Assembly: GCA_937949945.1 (NCBI GenBank)
Contig: CALFEQ010000054.1
Location: 128,734 to 192,733, forward strand
DNA length: 64,000 bases
Source: an uncultured Myxococcales bacterium
Lineage (GTDB): Bacteria; Myxococcota_A; Polyangia; Polyangiales; Polyangiaceae
Reading direction: 5' to 3'
Shown here: piece after piece, positions 40,174 through 48,055 of the stretch
Layout of the letters: the number at the start of each line of letters is the position of its first letter
Position numbering within the stretch: position 1 is the first letter of the stretch
The notes under the pieces: generated by a model
The model's database searches: none
The model's input: the letters and a program-made list of their open reading frames with translations, nothing else
Told to the model about the DNA's origin: nothing
Position numbers and translations under genes: made by a program

Positions 40174-41634
40174 GTGGCTGAGCTCGCCCCGTTCCGAGGA
40201 ACGCAGTTACCCGTGAACGTCGGCGACGTGGTCGACAAGTACCGCGTCGAGCGCGTCGTGGGCGTCGGTGCCATGGGCCTCGTGGTGGCTGCGCGCCACA
40301 CGACGCTCGATCAAGTCGTCGCGATCAAGTTCCTCGTCGAGCACGGCTTCGGATCGAAGGAGGAGTCGATCGCGCGCTTCCTCAACGAGGCTCGCGCCGC
40401 TGCTCGGATCGACTCCGACTACGTGTGTCGCGTCTCGGACGTCGCGATGCTCGCGAGCGGCGTCCCGTACATGGTGATGGAGTACCTCGACGGCAACGAC
40501 CTCGAGGAGGAGCTGGAAGCGCGCGGTCGGCTCGAGATCGTCGAGGCGGTCGATTACGTGCTCCAAGCGCTCGACGCCATCGCCGCCGCGCACCAGCTCG
40601 GCATCGTGCATCGGGACCTGAAGCCTGCGAACCTGTTCCTCGCGCGCAGGCCCGATGGATCGCGGCGTGTGAAGGTCCTCGACTTCGGGATCTCGAAGAC
40701 GACGAACACGTCGGCGACGCGGTCGCAGCGCCGGCAGATCAAGAGGCTCACGAAGGAGACGCGCAGCCTCGGGACGCCGGCGTACATGGCGCCGGAGCAG
40801 GTCACGGATCCGATGCACGTCGACCATCGCGTCGACATCTGGGCGCTCGGCGCGATCCTCTACGAGCTCCTCACGGGACGGATGGCGTTCGCCGGGGACA
40901 CCGTGAAGGAGGTGCTCGATCGCGTGGTCTCCGAGGACCCGTGTCCGATCCAGGCGCTCCGTCCGGACGTCCCGCACGCCCTCGTCGCCGCCATCTCGCG
41001 CGCGCTCACGCGTGACCGCGAGCAGCGTTGGCAGAGCGCCGCGATGTTCGCACGAGCGCTCGCGCCCTTCGGATCGATCGGCGTCCTCGGTGGGCTGACG
41101 AACGTCACGCGCGAGGTGGGATCGCTCTCGTCGATCTCGCCGTTGGGCGTGGCGACGCCCGCGTCGAGCATGGTGCCCGTCGCGCCGACGGACGTCGAGG
41201 TGACGGAGCCGGAGGGGACCGACCTCAGCTACTACGTGGCGCAAGACTGGGCCGCGCTGCAGAAGCGCAAGCGCCGCGCGAGCACCGCGGTGCTCGGTAT
41301 GGGCGCCGCCTTCTTCCTCGCCGCCACGGCCGCTTTGCTCGCGTACCGTGTCGCGCAGCCGCGGCCGGTCGCGGCGCGCGAGGTGTCTGCGGTCGCCGCC
41401 GTGGTCGCTCCTTCCGAGCAGCCGGCCAAGACCGCTTCTGCGCCGCCGCCCGCCGTGTCGGCGCTGCCGCCCGCGACGCCGTCCGTCACGGTGTCCGCCG
41501 CCACTGCGTCCGCCGTCCCCGAGCCCGCGCCGCCCCCGACGGGAAAGCAGAAGGCATACGTGCAACCTGCAAAGAAATACGTGCATGGTGCACCGAAGCG
41601 CCCCGCTCGTCCGCGCGCTCCGACGAAACGCTGA
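40174..41634 (+). CDS. Transmembrane Ser/Thr protein kinase
   Basis: The 486-residue kinase starts at a GTG. The kinase domain (about 22-290) is complete: glycine loop GVGAMG (30-35), Lys52 in VAIKFL, HRDLKPAN with Asp148, DFG Asp170, then GTPAYMAPEQ. After a linker, one membrane helix (AVLGMGAAFFLAATAALLAYRV, near 380-400) leads to an Ala/Pro-rich tail with a basic end. It is a Pkn2-type bacterial eukaryotic-like kinase with the C-terminus outside. The target is unknown. A second kinase and a GYGQP-repeat protein follow on the same strand. Confidence 0.95.
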   Translation: MAELAPFRGTQLPVNVGDVVDKYRVERVVGVGAMGLVVAARHTTLDQVVAIKFLVEHGFGSKEESIARFLNEARAAARIDSDYVCRVSDVAMLASGVPYMVMEYLDGNDLEEELEARGRLEIVEAVDYVLQALDAIAAAHQLGIVHRDLKPANLFLARRPDGSRRVKVLDFGISKTTNTSATRSQRRQIKRLTKETRSLGTPAYMAPEQVTDPMHVDHRVDIWALGAILYELLTGRMAFAGDTVKEVLDRVVSEDPCPIQALRPDVPHALVAAISRALTRDREQRWQSAAMFARALAPFGSIGVLGGLTNVTREVGSLSSISPLGVATPASSMVPVAPTDVEVTEPEGTDLSYYVAQDWAALQKRKRRASTAVLGMGAAFFLAATAALLAYRVAQPRPVAAREVSAVAAVVAPSEQPAKTASAPPPAVSALPPATPSVTVSAATASAVPEPAPPPTGKQKAYVQPAKKYVHGAPKRPARPRAPTKR

Positions 41635-41702
41635 CCGGCTTCTCCGGGCCTCTCTTCGTGACGCCGGCACCGACGAACGGCGCCGCTCATAGAAGAGGTT
41701 TG

Positions 41703-41777
41703 ATGGTAGAAGCCGCAATTTCCGTTGTGATCGTGCTGGTGGATGCGTTCGGCGATGTGCTCGCGAACAAAAGGTGA
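41703..41777 (+). CDS. Possible 24-codon small ORF with a good ribosome site
   Basis: AGAGG stands five bases before the ATG at 41703. The peptide starts MVEAAISVVIVLVDAFGDVL and ends ANKR, a short hydrophobic helix with charged ends. Its codons are more AT-rich than the surrounding genes. It lies 32 bases before the GYGQP-repeat membrane protein and could be a small membrane protein or a leader peptide. The evidence is the ribosome site and composition only. Confidence 0.35.
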   Translation: MVEAAISVVIVLVDAFGDVLANKR

Positions 41778-41809
41778 TCGCAATAGCGAAGCCAGCGTAA
41801 GATAGCCAC

Positions 41810-42766
41810 ATGAACCAACCCCCCGGTGGCAACTATCCCCCCGGCTATCCGCCTGGCGGCGGCTATCCCGGACAGCCTCAAGGCTTCGGTCAGCCGCAGC
41901 AGCCTGGATATGGTCAACCTGGTGCGCCGCAGCCTGGATATGGGCAGCCCGGTGCTCCGCAACAAGGCGGCTACGGTCAGCCGCAGGGCGGATTCGGGCA
42001 GCCGCAACCGGCTCCGCCGGGCTACGGTCAACCGCCCCAGCCGGGCGCGCCGCCTGGATATGGTCAGCCCCCGGGCGGACAGCCTGGGTACGGGCAGCCG
42101 GGCGCACAACCCGGCTTCGGCCAGCAGCAGCCCGGTTACGGTCAGCCTCCTGGGGGAGCGCCGGGATACGGCCAACCTCCGGGCGGGCAGCCCGGCTATG
42201 GTCAGCCGCCTGGCCAGCCTGGCTATGGTCAGCCGCCTGGCCAGCCTGGCTACGGTCAGCCGCCGCCCGCAGGCGGCTTCGGCGCCGCCGCTCAGGGCGC
42301 GTTCGGCGCGATGCAACAGGGCATGCAGGGCATGCCCGGCTTCGGCCAGGCGCCCGGGGGAGTGCGTCCGACGCAGCGCAACGCCGTCATGACGATGTTG
42401 ATCCCGTTCGGGATCGGTTTCGTCGGCAACATCATCGCCACCATCCTCGTGATGGTCACCGAGGTCGCGGCCCTCGGTTACATCGGCAACCTGTTCGGCC
42501 TCGTCGCGTTCGTCATGGCGCTCATGTCCGTCATGAAGATGACGAACGAGCTGAAGAGCGTGACGGGGAACGCCGCCCTGGCCTGGTGGCCGTTCATCGT
42601 CCCCTTCTACAACTGGTACTGGATGTGGGTCGTCATCCCCGGGGAGATGGCGAAGGCCAAGCAGATGCGCGGAGTCCAGAAGCCGCCGCGCGGATTCATC
42701 GTCTACTTCTTCTTCTTCCTCTACGCGTTTGCCGCAGACCTGAACGACCTGGCAGGCGCTCCCTGA
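41810..42766 (+). CDS. GYGQP-repeat (prion-like) membrane protein, DUF4234-like C-terminus
   Basis: Residues 1-about 165 of 318 are almost pure Gly, Pro, Gln and Tyr, with more than ten copies of PGYGQP or close variants. The C-terminal half has three or four membrane segments (MTMLIPFGIGFVGNIIATILVMV, FGLVAFVMALMSVM, WWPFIVPFYNWYWMWVVI, FIVYFFFFLYAFAA). The WWPFIVPFYNWYW stretch resembles the DUF4234 type. The tyrosine-glutamine repeats are of the kind that drive phase separation in eukaryotic proteins. It lies between two Ser/Thr kinases and could be a substrate, which is only a guess. Confidence 0.85.
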   Translation: MNQPPGGNYPPGYPPGGGYPGQPQGFGQPQQPGYGQPGAPQPGYGQPGAPQQGGYGQPQGGFGQPQPAPPGYGQPPQPGAPPGYGQPPGGQPGYGQPGAQPGFGQQQPGYGQPPGGAPGYGQPPGGQPGYGQPPGQPGYGQPPGQPGYGQPPPAGGFGAAAQGAFGAMQQGMQGMPGFGQAPGGVRPTQRNAVMTMLIPFGIGFVGNIIATILVMVTEVAALGYIGNLFGLVAFVMALMSVMKMTNELKSVTGNAALAWWPFIVPFYNWYWMWVVIPGEMAKAKQMRGVQKPPRGFIVYFFFFLYAFAADLNDLAGAP

Positions 42767-42833
42767 TCCTCGCGCGGCGACGCGCCGTCGTGCTTTGTGC
42801 ACGCGCGCAAGCACCTGTTACGCTTGAACGGTC

Positions 42834-44453
42834 GTGACAGACGCCGCCGCGCCGCGGGCGGATTCCGATCCGCTCATCATCGGCCGTTATGCACTGTTCG
42901 ACGTGCTCGCGTCGGGCGGCATGGCGACGGTGCATCTCGGGCGTCTGCTCGGGTCGGTGGGCTTCGCGCGCACGGTCGCGATCAAGCGACTGCACACGCA
43001 CTTCAGCAAGGATCAGGAGTTCGTCACGATGTTCATGGACGAGGCGCGCATCGTCGCGCGCATTCGCCATCCGAACGTCGTGCCGGTGGTCGACGTCATC
43101 GACTCGCCCGAGGGGCTGCTCCTCGTCATGGAGTACGTGCACGGCGAGTCGCTCTCGAGGCTGCTCCGCCAGTGCCGCGCCTCGAACACGGAGGCCCCGC
43201 TCAAGGTGGTGAGCGCCGTGATGCACGGCGCGCTGCTCGGCCTGCACGCGGCGCACGAGACCAAGGGCCCCGACGGAGAGCTGCTCGACGTCGTCCACCG
43301 TGACGTCTCGCCCCAGAACATCGTCGTCGGTGTCGACGGCGTCGCGCGCGTGCTCGACTTCGGCGTCGCGAAGGCCGCCGGCCGCGCGCAGGTGACGCGC
43401 GAGGGGCAGATCAAGGGCAAGCTGACGTACATGGCCCCGGAGCAGATCCGGGGAAAGGTCGATCGTCGCGCGGACGTGTTCGCGGCGGCGATCGTCCTCT
43501 GGGAGGCGCTCGCGGGGCGCCGGATGCACGAGGGCGCGAAGGACTACGACGTCGTCTCCCGCGTCATGAAGGGCAACTTCGACCCTCCGAGCAAGTACCG
43601 GCCGGAGGTCCCTCCGGAGCTCGACGCCATCGTCCTCCGAGGACTCTCGGTGGACCCCGCGACCCGATTCCAGACCGCCCGCGAGATGGCGGTCGAGCTC
43701 GAGCGGGTCGTCGGTCTCGCGTCTCCGAGCGACGTGGGCGAGTGGGTCGAGGAGCTCGCCCGCGACGTCCTCCGCGCGCGCGCCGAGAGGATCTCGGCGA
43801 TGGAGCGGGCCTCGAGCAGCATCACGATCCCGAAGTCGACGCCGCCCCCGGCGATCGAGAGCGCGCAGCCGTCGTCTGCACGCCTCGCGGCGGCGCGCAC
43901 GTCGGGCCAGCATCCGCCGTTCGGCTCGAACGGAGGCGAAGCCGCGGTCGGTGCGGTCGACGCGACCATGCAGACGTCGACGCCGGCAGTCGCCGAGGTC
44001 CCGGCTGCGCGTACGCCGGACCCCCGCAGCGTCGGGGTGATGGTCGCGGTCGTGAGCTTCCTCGGAGCGCTCGCTGTCATCGGCGTCGTGCTCGGCGCCT
44101 GGGCGCTCCTCGAGCGCGGCGAGGGACCGGCGGCGTCGTCGGCCGCTGCGGCACCGCCCGCACCCACGCCGCGCTCCGAGTCCAGCGCTGCGGCGAGACC
44201 CGCGCCGAGCGCTCCACCGGCGAGCGCCTCCGCGCCCGTGGCCGCTCCGTCGGCGTCGGTAGTATCCGAGCAGGGCAACGGGGCCGTCGCGTCGGCGACG
44301 GCATCGATCCAGCCGACGACGAAACCGCGTCCGACGCCGGCGCCGACGTTCCGACCGGCGAGCACGGCGGTCGCCGGGAAGAACGGCTGCAACCCGCCGT
44401 ACATCGTCGACGAGGCGGGGCACCGCAAGTACAAGCGCGAGTGCTTGGACTGA
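42834..44453 (+). CDS. Transmembrane Ser/Thr protein kinase
   Basis: The 539-residue kinase starts at a GTG. It has the glycine loop ASGGMATV, VAIKRLH, HRDVSPQN with Asp157, DFG Asp175 and LTYMAPEQI, so it should be active. A linker of about 90 residues leads to a membrane helix (VMVAVVSFLGALAVIGVVLGAWALL), then an Ala/Pro/Ser-rich outer region. The C-terminus CNPPYIVDEAGHRKYKRECLD is a short Cys-bounded motif that I recall from the ends of many myxobacterial kinases. It is convergent with the next gene, ten bases away. Confidence 0.95.
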   Translation: MTDAAAPRADSDPLIIGRYALFDVLASGGMATVHLGRLLGSVGFARTVAIKRLHTHFSKDQEFVTMFMDEARIVARIRHPNVVPVVDVIDSPEGLLLVMEYVHGESLSRLLRQCRASNTEAPLKVVSAVMHGALLGLHAAHETKGPDGELLDVVHRDVSPQNIVVGVDGVARVLDFGVAKAAGRAQVTREGQIKGKLTYMAPEQIRGKVDRRADVFAAAIVLWEALAGRRMHEGAKDYDVVSRVMKGNFDPPSKYRPEVPPELDAIVLRGLSVDPATRFQTAREMAVELERVVGLASPSDVGEWVEELARDVLRARAERISAMERASSSITIPKSTPPPAIESAQPSSARLAAARTSGQHPPFGSNGGEAAVGAVDATMQTSTPAVAEVPAARTPDPRSVGVMVAVVSFLGALAVIGVVLGAWALLERGEGPAASSAAAAPPAPTPRSESSAAARPAPSAPPASASAPVAAPSASVVSEQGNGAVASATASIQPTTKPRPTPAPTFRPASTAVAGKNGCNPPYIVDEAGHRKYKRECLD

Positions 44454-44463
44454 GCGCCACACG

Positions 44464-45321
44464 TCAGGGCGCGACCGCCGCGAGCGCGCTCCGAGCGATC
44501 GCCCGCTGGAGCTGGACGTCGAGATCGAAGTCGAGCTCGGCCGAGAGCCTCGGGCCCTGGGCGAGGGCGATGGGACCGTCGAGATGTGCCGGCAGGTACG
44601 AGTACTCGATCCGGCGAGAGCTCGATGCTCGCACGTCGCCGGCGCAGACGACCCGGCGCTCGGTGAAGTCGTAGACGTACGCGCGCCCCTCGATCTCGCC
44701 GGGCTCGTACGTCCGCACGTTCGTGCGGACCGGACGCTTCATGGAGGTGGCGACCACCACGACGTCCTGCTTCAAGCGTGTCTTCGACTCGAGCGCGTTC
44801 GCGTAGAGGATGCCGTCCATCAGGCGGCCGCGATCGAGGTGCTCTTCGGCGCGCTGGACGTCGGCGAGCAGCGCGGCGATCGACGGGCTCGGCACGTCGT
44901 GGTCTCCGCGCGCGACGACGAGCAGCGGAAAAGCCTGCGAGCCTTGGACGAGACGGTTCGCCTCGGGCAACCGGACCGGGCACGGGCCCTCGGCGGGGAG
45001 CTCCGCGGTCTCCGACGCCGCGATGATTGCGGCGGCGAAGCGTGCCTGCTCCTCCGCCGCGCGTGCGCGTACGGCCGTGATCCGCTCGCGCGTCTGCGCG
45101 AGGCGAGCCGCGAGGAGCTTCTCCGCGGCCTCGTGCTTCACCGCCTTCGGAGGAGGGGACTCCAGCAGCGCGACGGCGGAGAGTGCCCCGATCACGGCGA
45201 CCGTCGCGGTGACGACGAGGCGCGCGCGCAGCGCCCGCGCACGGAGGAGCGCTTCGTATTCATCCACCGGATCGGGCGCCTCCGGCTCCGGCGGTGCGGC
45301 GATGCGATAGGGCGCGAGCAC
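44464..45321 (-). CDS. Membrane-anchored hypothetical protein
   Basis: The start is the GTG at 45321, preceded by TTGAAGGTA, a good ribosome site; the frame upstream of it is not coding in character. The 285-residue protein has one membrane helix (LRARLVVTATVAVIGALSAVALL, about 30-52), a helical stretch rich in Ala, Arg and Glu, and a soluble domain with CPVRLPEANRLVQGSQAFPLLVVARGDH and YEPGEIEGRAYVYDFTERRVVCAGDV. No family is recognised. It is divergent from the helical protein at 45414; a 15-base palindrome in the gap may control both. Confidence 0.75.
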   Translation of the reverse strand: MLAPYRIAAPPEPEAPDPVDEYEALLRARALRARLVVTATVAVIGALSAVALLESPPPKAVKHEAAEKLLAARLAQTRERITAVRARAAEEQARFAAAIIAASETAELPAEGPCPVRLPEANRLVQGSQAFPLLVVARGDHDVPSPSIAALLADVQRAEEHLDRGRLMDGILYANALESKTRLKQDVVVVATSMKRPVRTNVRTYEPGEIEGRAYVYDFTERRVVCAGDVRASSSRRIEYSYLPAHLDGPIALAQGPRLSAELDFDLDVQLQRAIARSALAAVAP

Positions 45322-45389
45322 TACCTTCAAACTTAGTGCATCGGGCGGACAAAGCGACTCGACCGCGTGGCTCGGTAGGACGTTTCCCG

Positions 45390-45404
45390 GTGTAGGCCCT
45401 ACAC
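45390..45404. promoter_or_regulatory. Perfect palindrome in a divergent promoter region
   Basis: GTGTAGGCCCTACAC has seven-base arms around a central C. It lies in the 92-base gap between two divergent genes and ends nine bases before the ATG at 45414, where a bound repressor would block transcription or translation initiation. Confidence 0.45.
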
Positions 45405-45413
45405 TCGTCGGCG

Positions 45414-46682
45414 ATGCCTTGGAGGACCGAGGACGAGGATCTGCTTCAGCGACTCGAGGACGAGGTGCTGACGGAGCGGCTGTTCGCGTTCCTCGTGTCG
45501 TCCGCTCCCGGCGCGACGCCTCCTCCCGCGCTGCCGGCGCGCGCGTCCGGGCTCGTCTCCGAGCTCCGGCGGCTGCCTTCCGGAGCGGAGGTCGTGTCCG
45601 CGGTGCTCGCGGGGCGCTCCGAAATCGAGGCGCTCGCCCGCTTCGTCGAGGCCGTACGCCTCGACGGCTGTCCACCTGCGCTGCTGCACCACCTCGCCCT
45701 CTTCTACGCGAAGGTCGCGGCTGCGCTCGAGCACGGAGCGCCGGAGGTCGCGGCGACCGCGTGGGTCAGGTCGCTCGCGGCGTGGCTGGCGCTGGCGGAG
45801 GAGCACGATTACCTCTCGCGGCTCGAGAACGCGGTGCTCGGCGACGCTGCGCGGCGGCCGCGTGGGCCGCAAGACATCGGGATCTCGCCCGAGCGCGTGC
45901 CCCTCGAGGTCCTCGCGGACTTGGCTCGACGCGCCGAGGCGGCCGCTCGCGACCTGACCCCGTCGGGGAAGGCCGCCCTCCTCGCGCTCTCGCGGACGGA
46001 CGAAGCGGTGCGTCTCGCCGGCGCCTCGCCTGCGACGGCGAAACGAGTGCGCGCAGACGCGGAGCGACGTCGCAACGGTGTCATCGAGGCCGCGCTCGGC
46101 GTCATCGGCGAGGCGCTCGACGACGCGAGCGCTCGCGGCGAGCTCGCGACCGCGGGACCCACCTTGCTTCCTCGCGCGATCGATGTCTGGGCATGGGCGT
46201 CCAAGGACGAGGCGGTCGAGCAGTTCGTCGTCGATCGCATCGACGACCTCGGCTGGGAGCTCTATCGCGCACGCGACTGGGAGGCGCTCCGCCGTCTGCT
46301 CGACCCGTTCCGGCCGATGTTCGACAGCCTGGCGGCGCGGATCGAGACCGATCCCTCGCGCATCGCCTATGCGGCGGGGTGCGCTCAGATGTTCGTCTTC
46401 CTCGCCGAGGTCGAGCCGGGGCTCGACCGGAAAATCGAGCTGGCCGAGAAGGCGGTCCGCATCTGTCCGACGCATCGGAACGGGCGCCTCGTGCTCGCGA
46501 CGTTCCTTTGCGCGCGCGCGATGGACGCGCTGCGGACGATGACGTTCTTCACGCACAACAGCGAAATCGAGCGTGCCGCAGCGCTCATCGAACGCGCCGA
46601 GTCGCTCAATCCGAGGGCGAGCGAGGTCGCGGCGGCAAAGGAGATTCTGGAGCGCGTGAAGCGCGCGCGGCACGGCGCGTGA
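45414..46682 (+). CDS. Helical (TPR-like) hypothetical protein
   Basis: The 422-residue protein is Ala-rich and helical throughout, without signal peptide or membrane helix. The last 120 residues look like TPR units: IAYAAGCAQMFVFLAEVEPGLDRKIELAEKAVRICPTHRNGRLVLATFLCARAMDAL and ERAAALIERAESLNPRASEVAAAKEIL. The N-terminal two-thirds has no recognised domain. It is probably a cytoplasmic scaffold. It is convergent with the metallopeptidase gene, nine bases away. Confidence 0.78.
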   Translation: MPWRTEDEDLLQRLEDEVLTERLFAFLVSSAPGATPPPALPARASGLVSELRRLPSGAEVVSAVLAGRSEIEALARFVEAVRLDGCPPALLHHLALFYAKVAAALEHGAPEVAATAWVRSLAAWLALAEEHDYLSRLENAVLGDAARRPRGPQDIGISPERVPLEVLADLARRAEAAARDLTPSGKAALLALSRTDEAVRLAGASPATAKRVRADAERRRNGVIEAALGVIGEALDDASARGELATAGPTLLPRAIDVWAWASKDEAVEQFVVDRIDDLGWELYRARDWEALRRLLDPFRPMFDSLAARIETDPSRIAYAAGCAQMFVFLAEVEPGLDRKIELAEKAVRICPTHRNGRLVLATFLCARAMDALRTMTFFTHNSEIERAAALIERAESLNPRASEVAAAKEILERVKRARHGA

Positions 46683-46691
46683 TGGTGCAGG

Positions 46692-47552
46692 TCAGCGGAC
46701 CCAACCGATCTCCTTCGCCGTGAGCGGTCCCACGGCGAGCTCGTCGAGCGACTCGGGGATCGTGTCCTTGCCGGGCGAGAGCGGGCGGTTTCGCGCCATG
46801 ACCTCGGCGAACGGCTGCGGGTAGAGCGGAGAGCGATCGGGCTCGGCGAGCCCCTCGGGGACGCGCGGGCGCCCGAGGTCGTCGTACTTGTCGGTCGCGC
46901 CCAGCGTGTGCATCAGCTCGTGCGCGACGACGAACAGGGTGACGTCCACCATCGCCGCGTCGAGGTCGACGCCGACGATGCCGATGCGTCCGTTCTGCTG
47001 GCTCCGACCCTCGACGAATGCGGGCGCCTTGCGGCCCGCGGGCCGGCGCACGCGTACGTAGATGCGTGTGTCCCAGTGCTCCGGGACGACCCCCGCCCGC
47101 GGATCCACGTCGCGCAGCCATGCGGCGAGCCGCGCCGTGTGCTTCACGAGATCCAGGGCGCCGTCGCCCTCCGGCTCGGGCGGCGCCGACGCGACGTCCA
47201 CCGGACCGAAGACGCGAAACCGGAACGGCTTCGGCGAGCCGGGACGGTAGCGCGCGGCCTCCGCGTGGAGCCGCTCCTCGAGCGCACCGGAGCGCTCGAC
47301 GAGCAGCCCGATCGCCTCCTCGTCGACACGACGTTCGCCGTCCACGCGGACGAGCACGACCGCCACGTCGAGGGTGCGATTCCAGCTCCGCCGCTCCTTT
47401 CGGCTCCACCAGTCGCGTACCGCGTAGAGCACGACGACGAAGAGGACGAAGAGGAGGATCGACACGCGGATCAGGAAGAAGCGACGCTTCCGCCGCGCTC
47501 TCGCGTCGCCGTTCGGTCCCCCGTTCGCACCCACGATCCGCAGGCTACGCAC
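46692..47552 (-). CDS. Membrane-anchored putative zinc metallopeptidase
   Basis: The 286-residue protein has a basic N-terminus and one membrane helix (FFLIRVSILLFVLFVVVLYAV, about 25-45), so the rest faces the periplasm. The site VAHELMHTLGATDKYD (His211, Glu212, His215, Asp221) is a metzincin-like HExxHxxGxxD. The domain before it contains HWDTRIYVRVRR and GRIGIVGVDLDAAMVDV. It could not be matched to a named peptidase family. The start is a GTG; the divergent small gene begins 29 bases away. Confidence 0.75.
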   Translation of the reverse strand: MRSLRIVGANGGPNGDARARRKRRFFLIRVSILLFVLFVVVLYAVRDWWSRKERRSWNRTLDVAVVLVRVDGERRVDEEAIGLLVERSGALEERLHAEAARYRPGSPKPFRFRVFGPVDVASAPPEPEGDGALDLVKHTARLAAWLRDVDPRAGVVPEHWDTRIYVRVRRPAGRKAPAFVEGRSQQNGRIGIVGVDLDAAMVDVTLFVVAHELMHTLGATDKYDDLGRPRVPEGLAEPDRSPLYPQPFAEVMARNRPLSPGKDTIPESLDELAVGPLTAKEIGWVR

Positions 47553-47581
47553 CGCGCGCGAACGGCGCTATTCCTCCTGGC

Positions 47582-48010
47582 GTGGGAGACGCGAACCGTC
47601 CGCGCCGCTCCGCCGATGCGGAGAACCCGTTCGAGCGCTACGACCTCGATCCACGCGAGGGTATCGAGGCGATCACGCAGCGGCTCCGGGAGCTCGCCGA
47701 GGACGCGACGGACGAAGCCGAGAGGGAGCGCATCCGTTCCGCCTGGGAAGAGCTGACGCTCCATCCGGCCCGCCGCCTCCGGGCCGCGCTCTTCGCGCAT
47801 CCGGAGACACGGCCGCCGCTCGGAATGCCGCCGCCGCTCGCGCGCAGGCGCGTGCCGAGCCCTCGTGCGCTCGGCCTGCGCGAGCTCGCGCCGAGGCCGA
47901 GCCTCTCGGCGGCGCTCGCGGCCGGCGCCGATGCAGGGCGAGGTGTCGCGCCGAGCGACGCGGCAGAATCGGATCGACCGCCGCCGCTCGACGACGATCC
48001 ATGGCTCTAG
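47582..48010 (+). CDS. Small protein with a J-domain-like helical hairpin (no HPD)
   Basis: The 142-residue protein starts at a GTG. NPFERYDLDPREGIEAITQRLRELAEDATDEAERERIRSAWEELTLHPARRLRAALFAHP follows the pattern NPF-x-x-L-D-x-x-x-x-x-x-x-I seen at the start of J and J-like domains, but the diagnostic His-Pro-Asp is absent. The tail is Pro/Ala/Arg-rich. It ends 45 bases before the Hsp70 gene at 48056 and is probably its cotranscribed partner. The link to J-domains is a weak pattern match. Confidence 0.65.
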   Translation: MGDANRPRRSADAENPFERYDLDPREGIEAITQRLRELAEDATDEAERERIRSAWEELTLHPARRLRAALFAHPETRPPLGMPPPLARRRVPSPRALGLRELAPRPSLSAALAAGADAGRGVAPSDAAESDRPPPLDDDPWL

Positions 48011-48055
48011 CGGCCGCCTCTAGCCGGGGCCTTTCGCGCTGACTAACCTCTTCGC

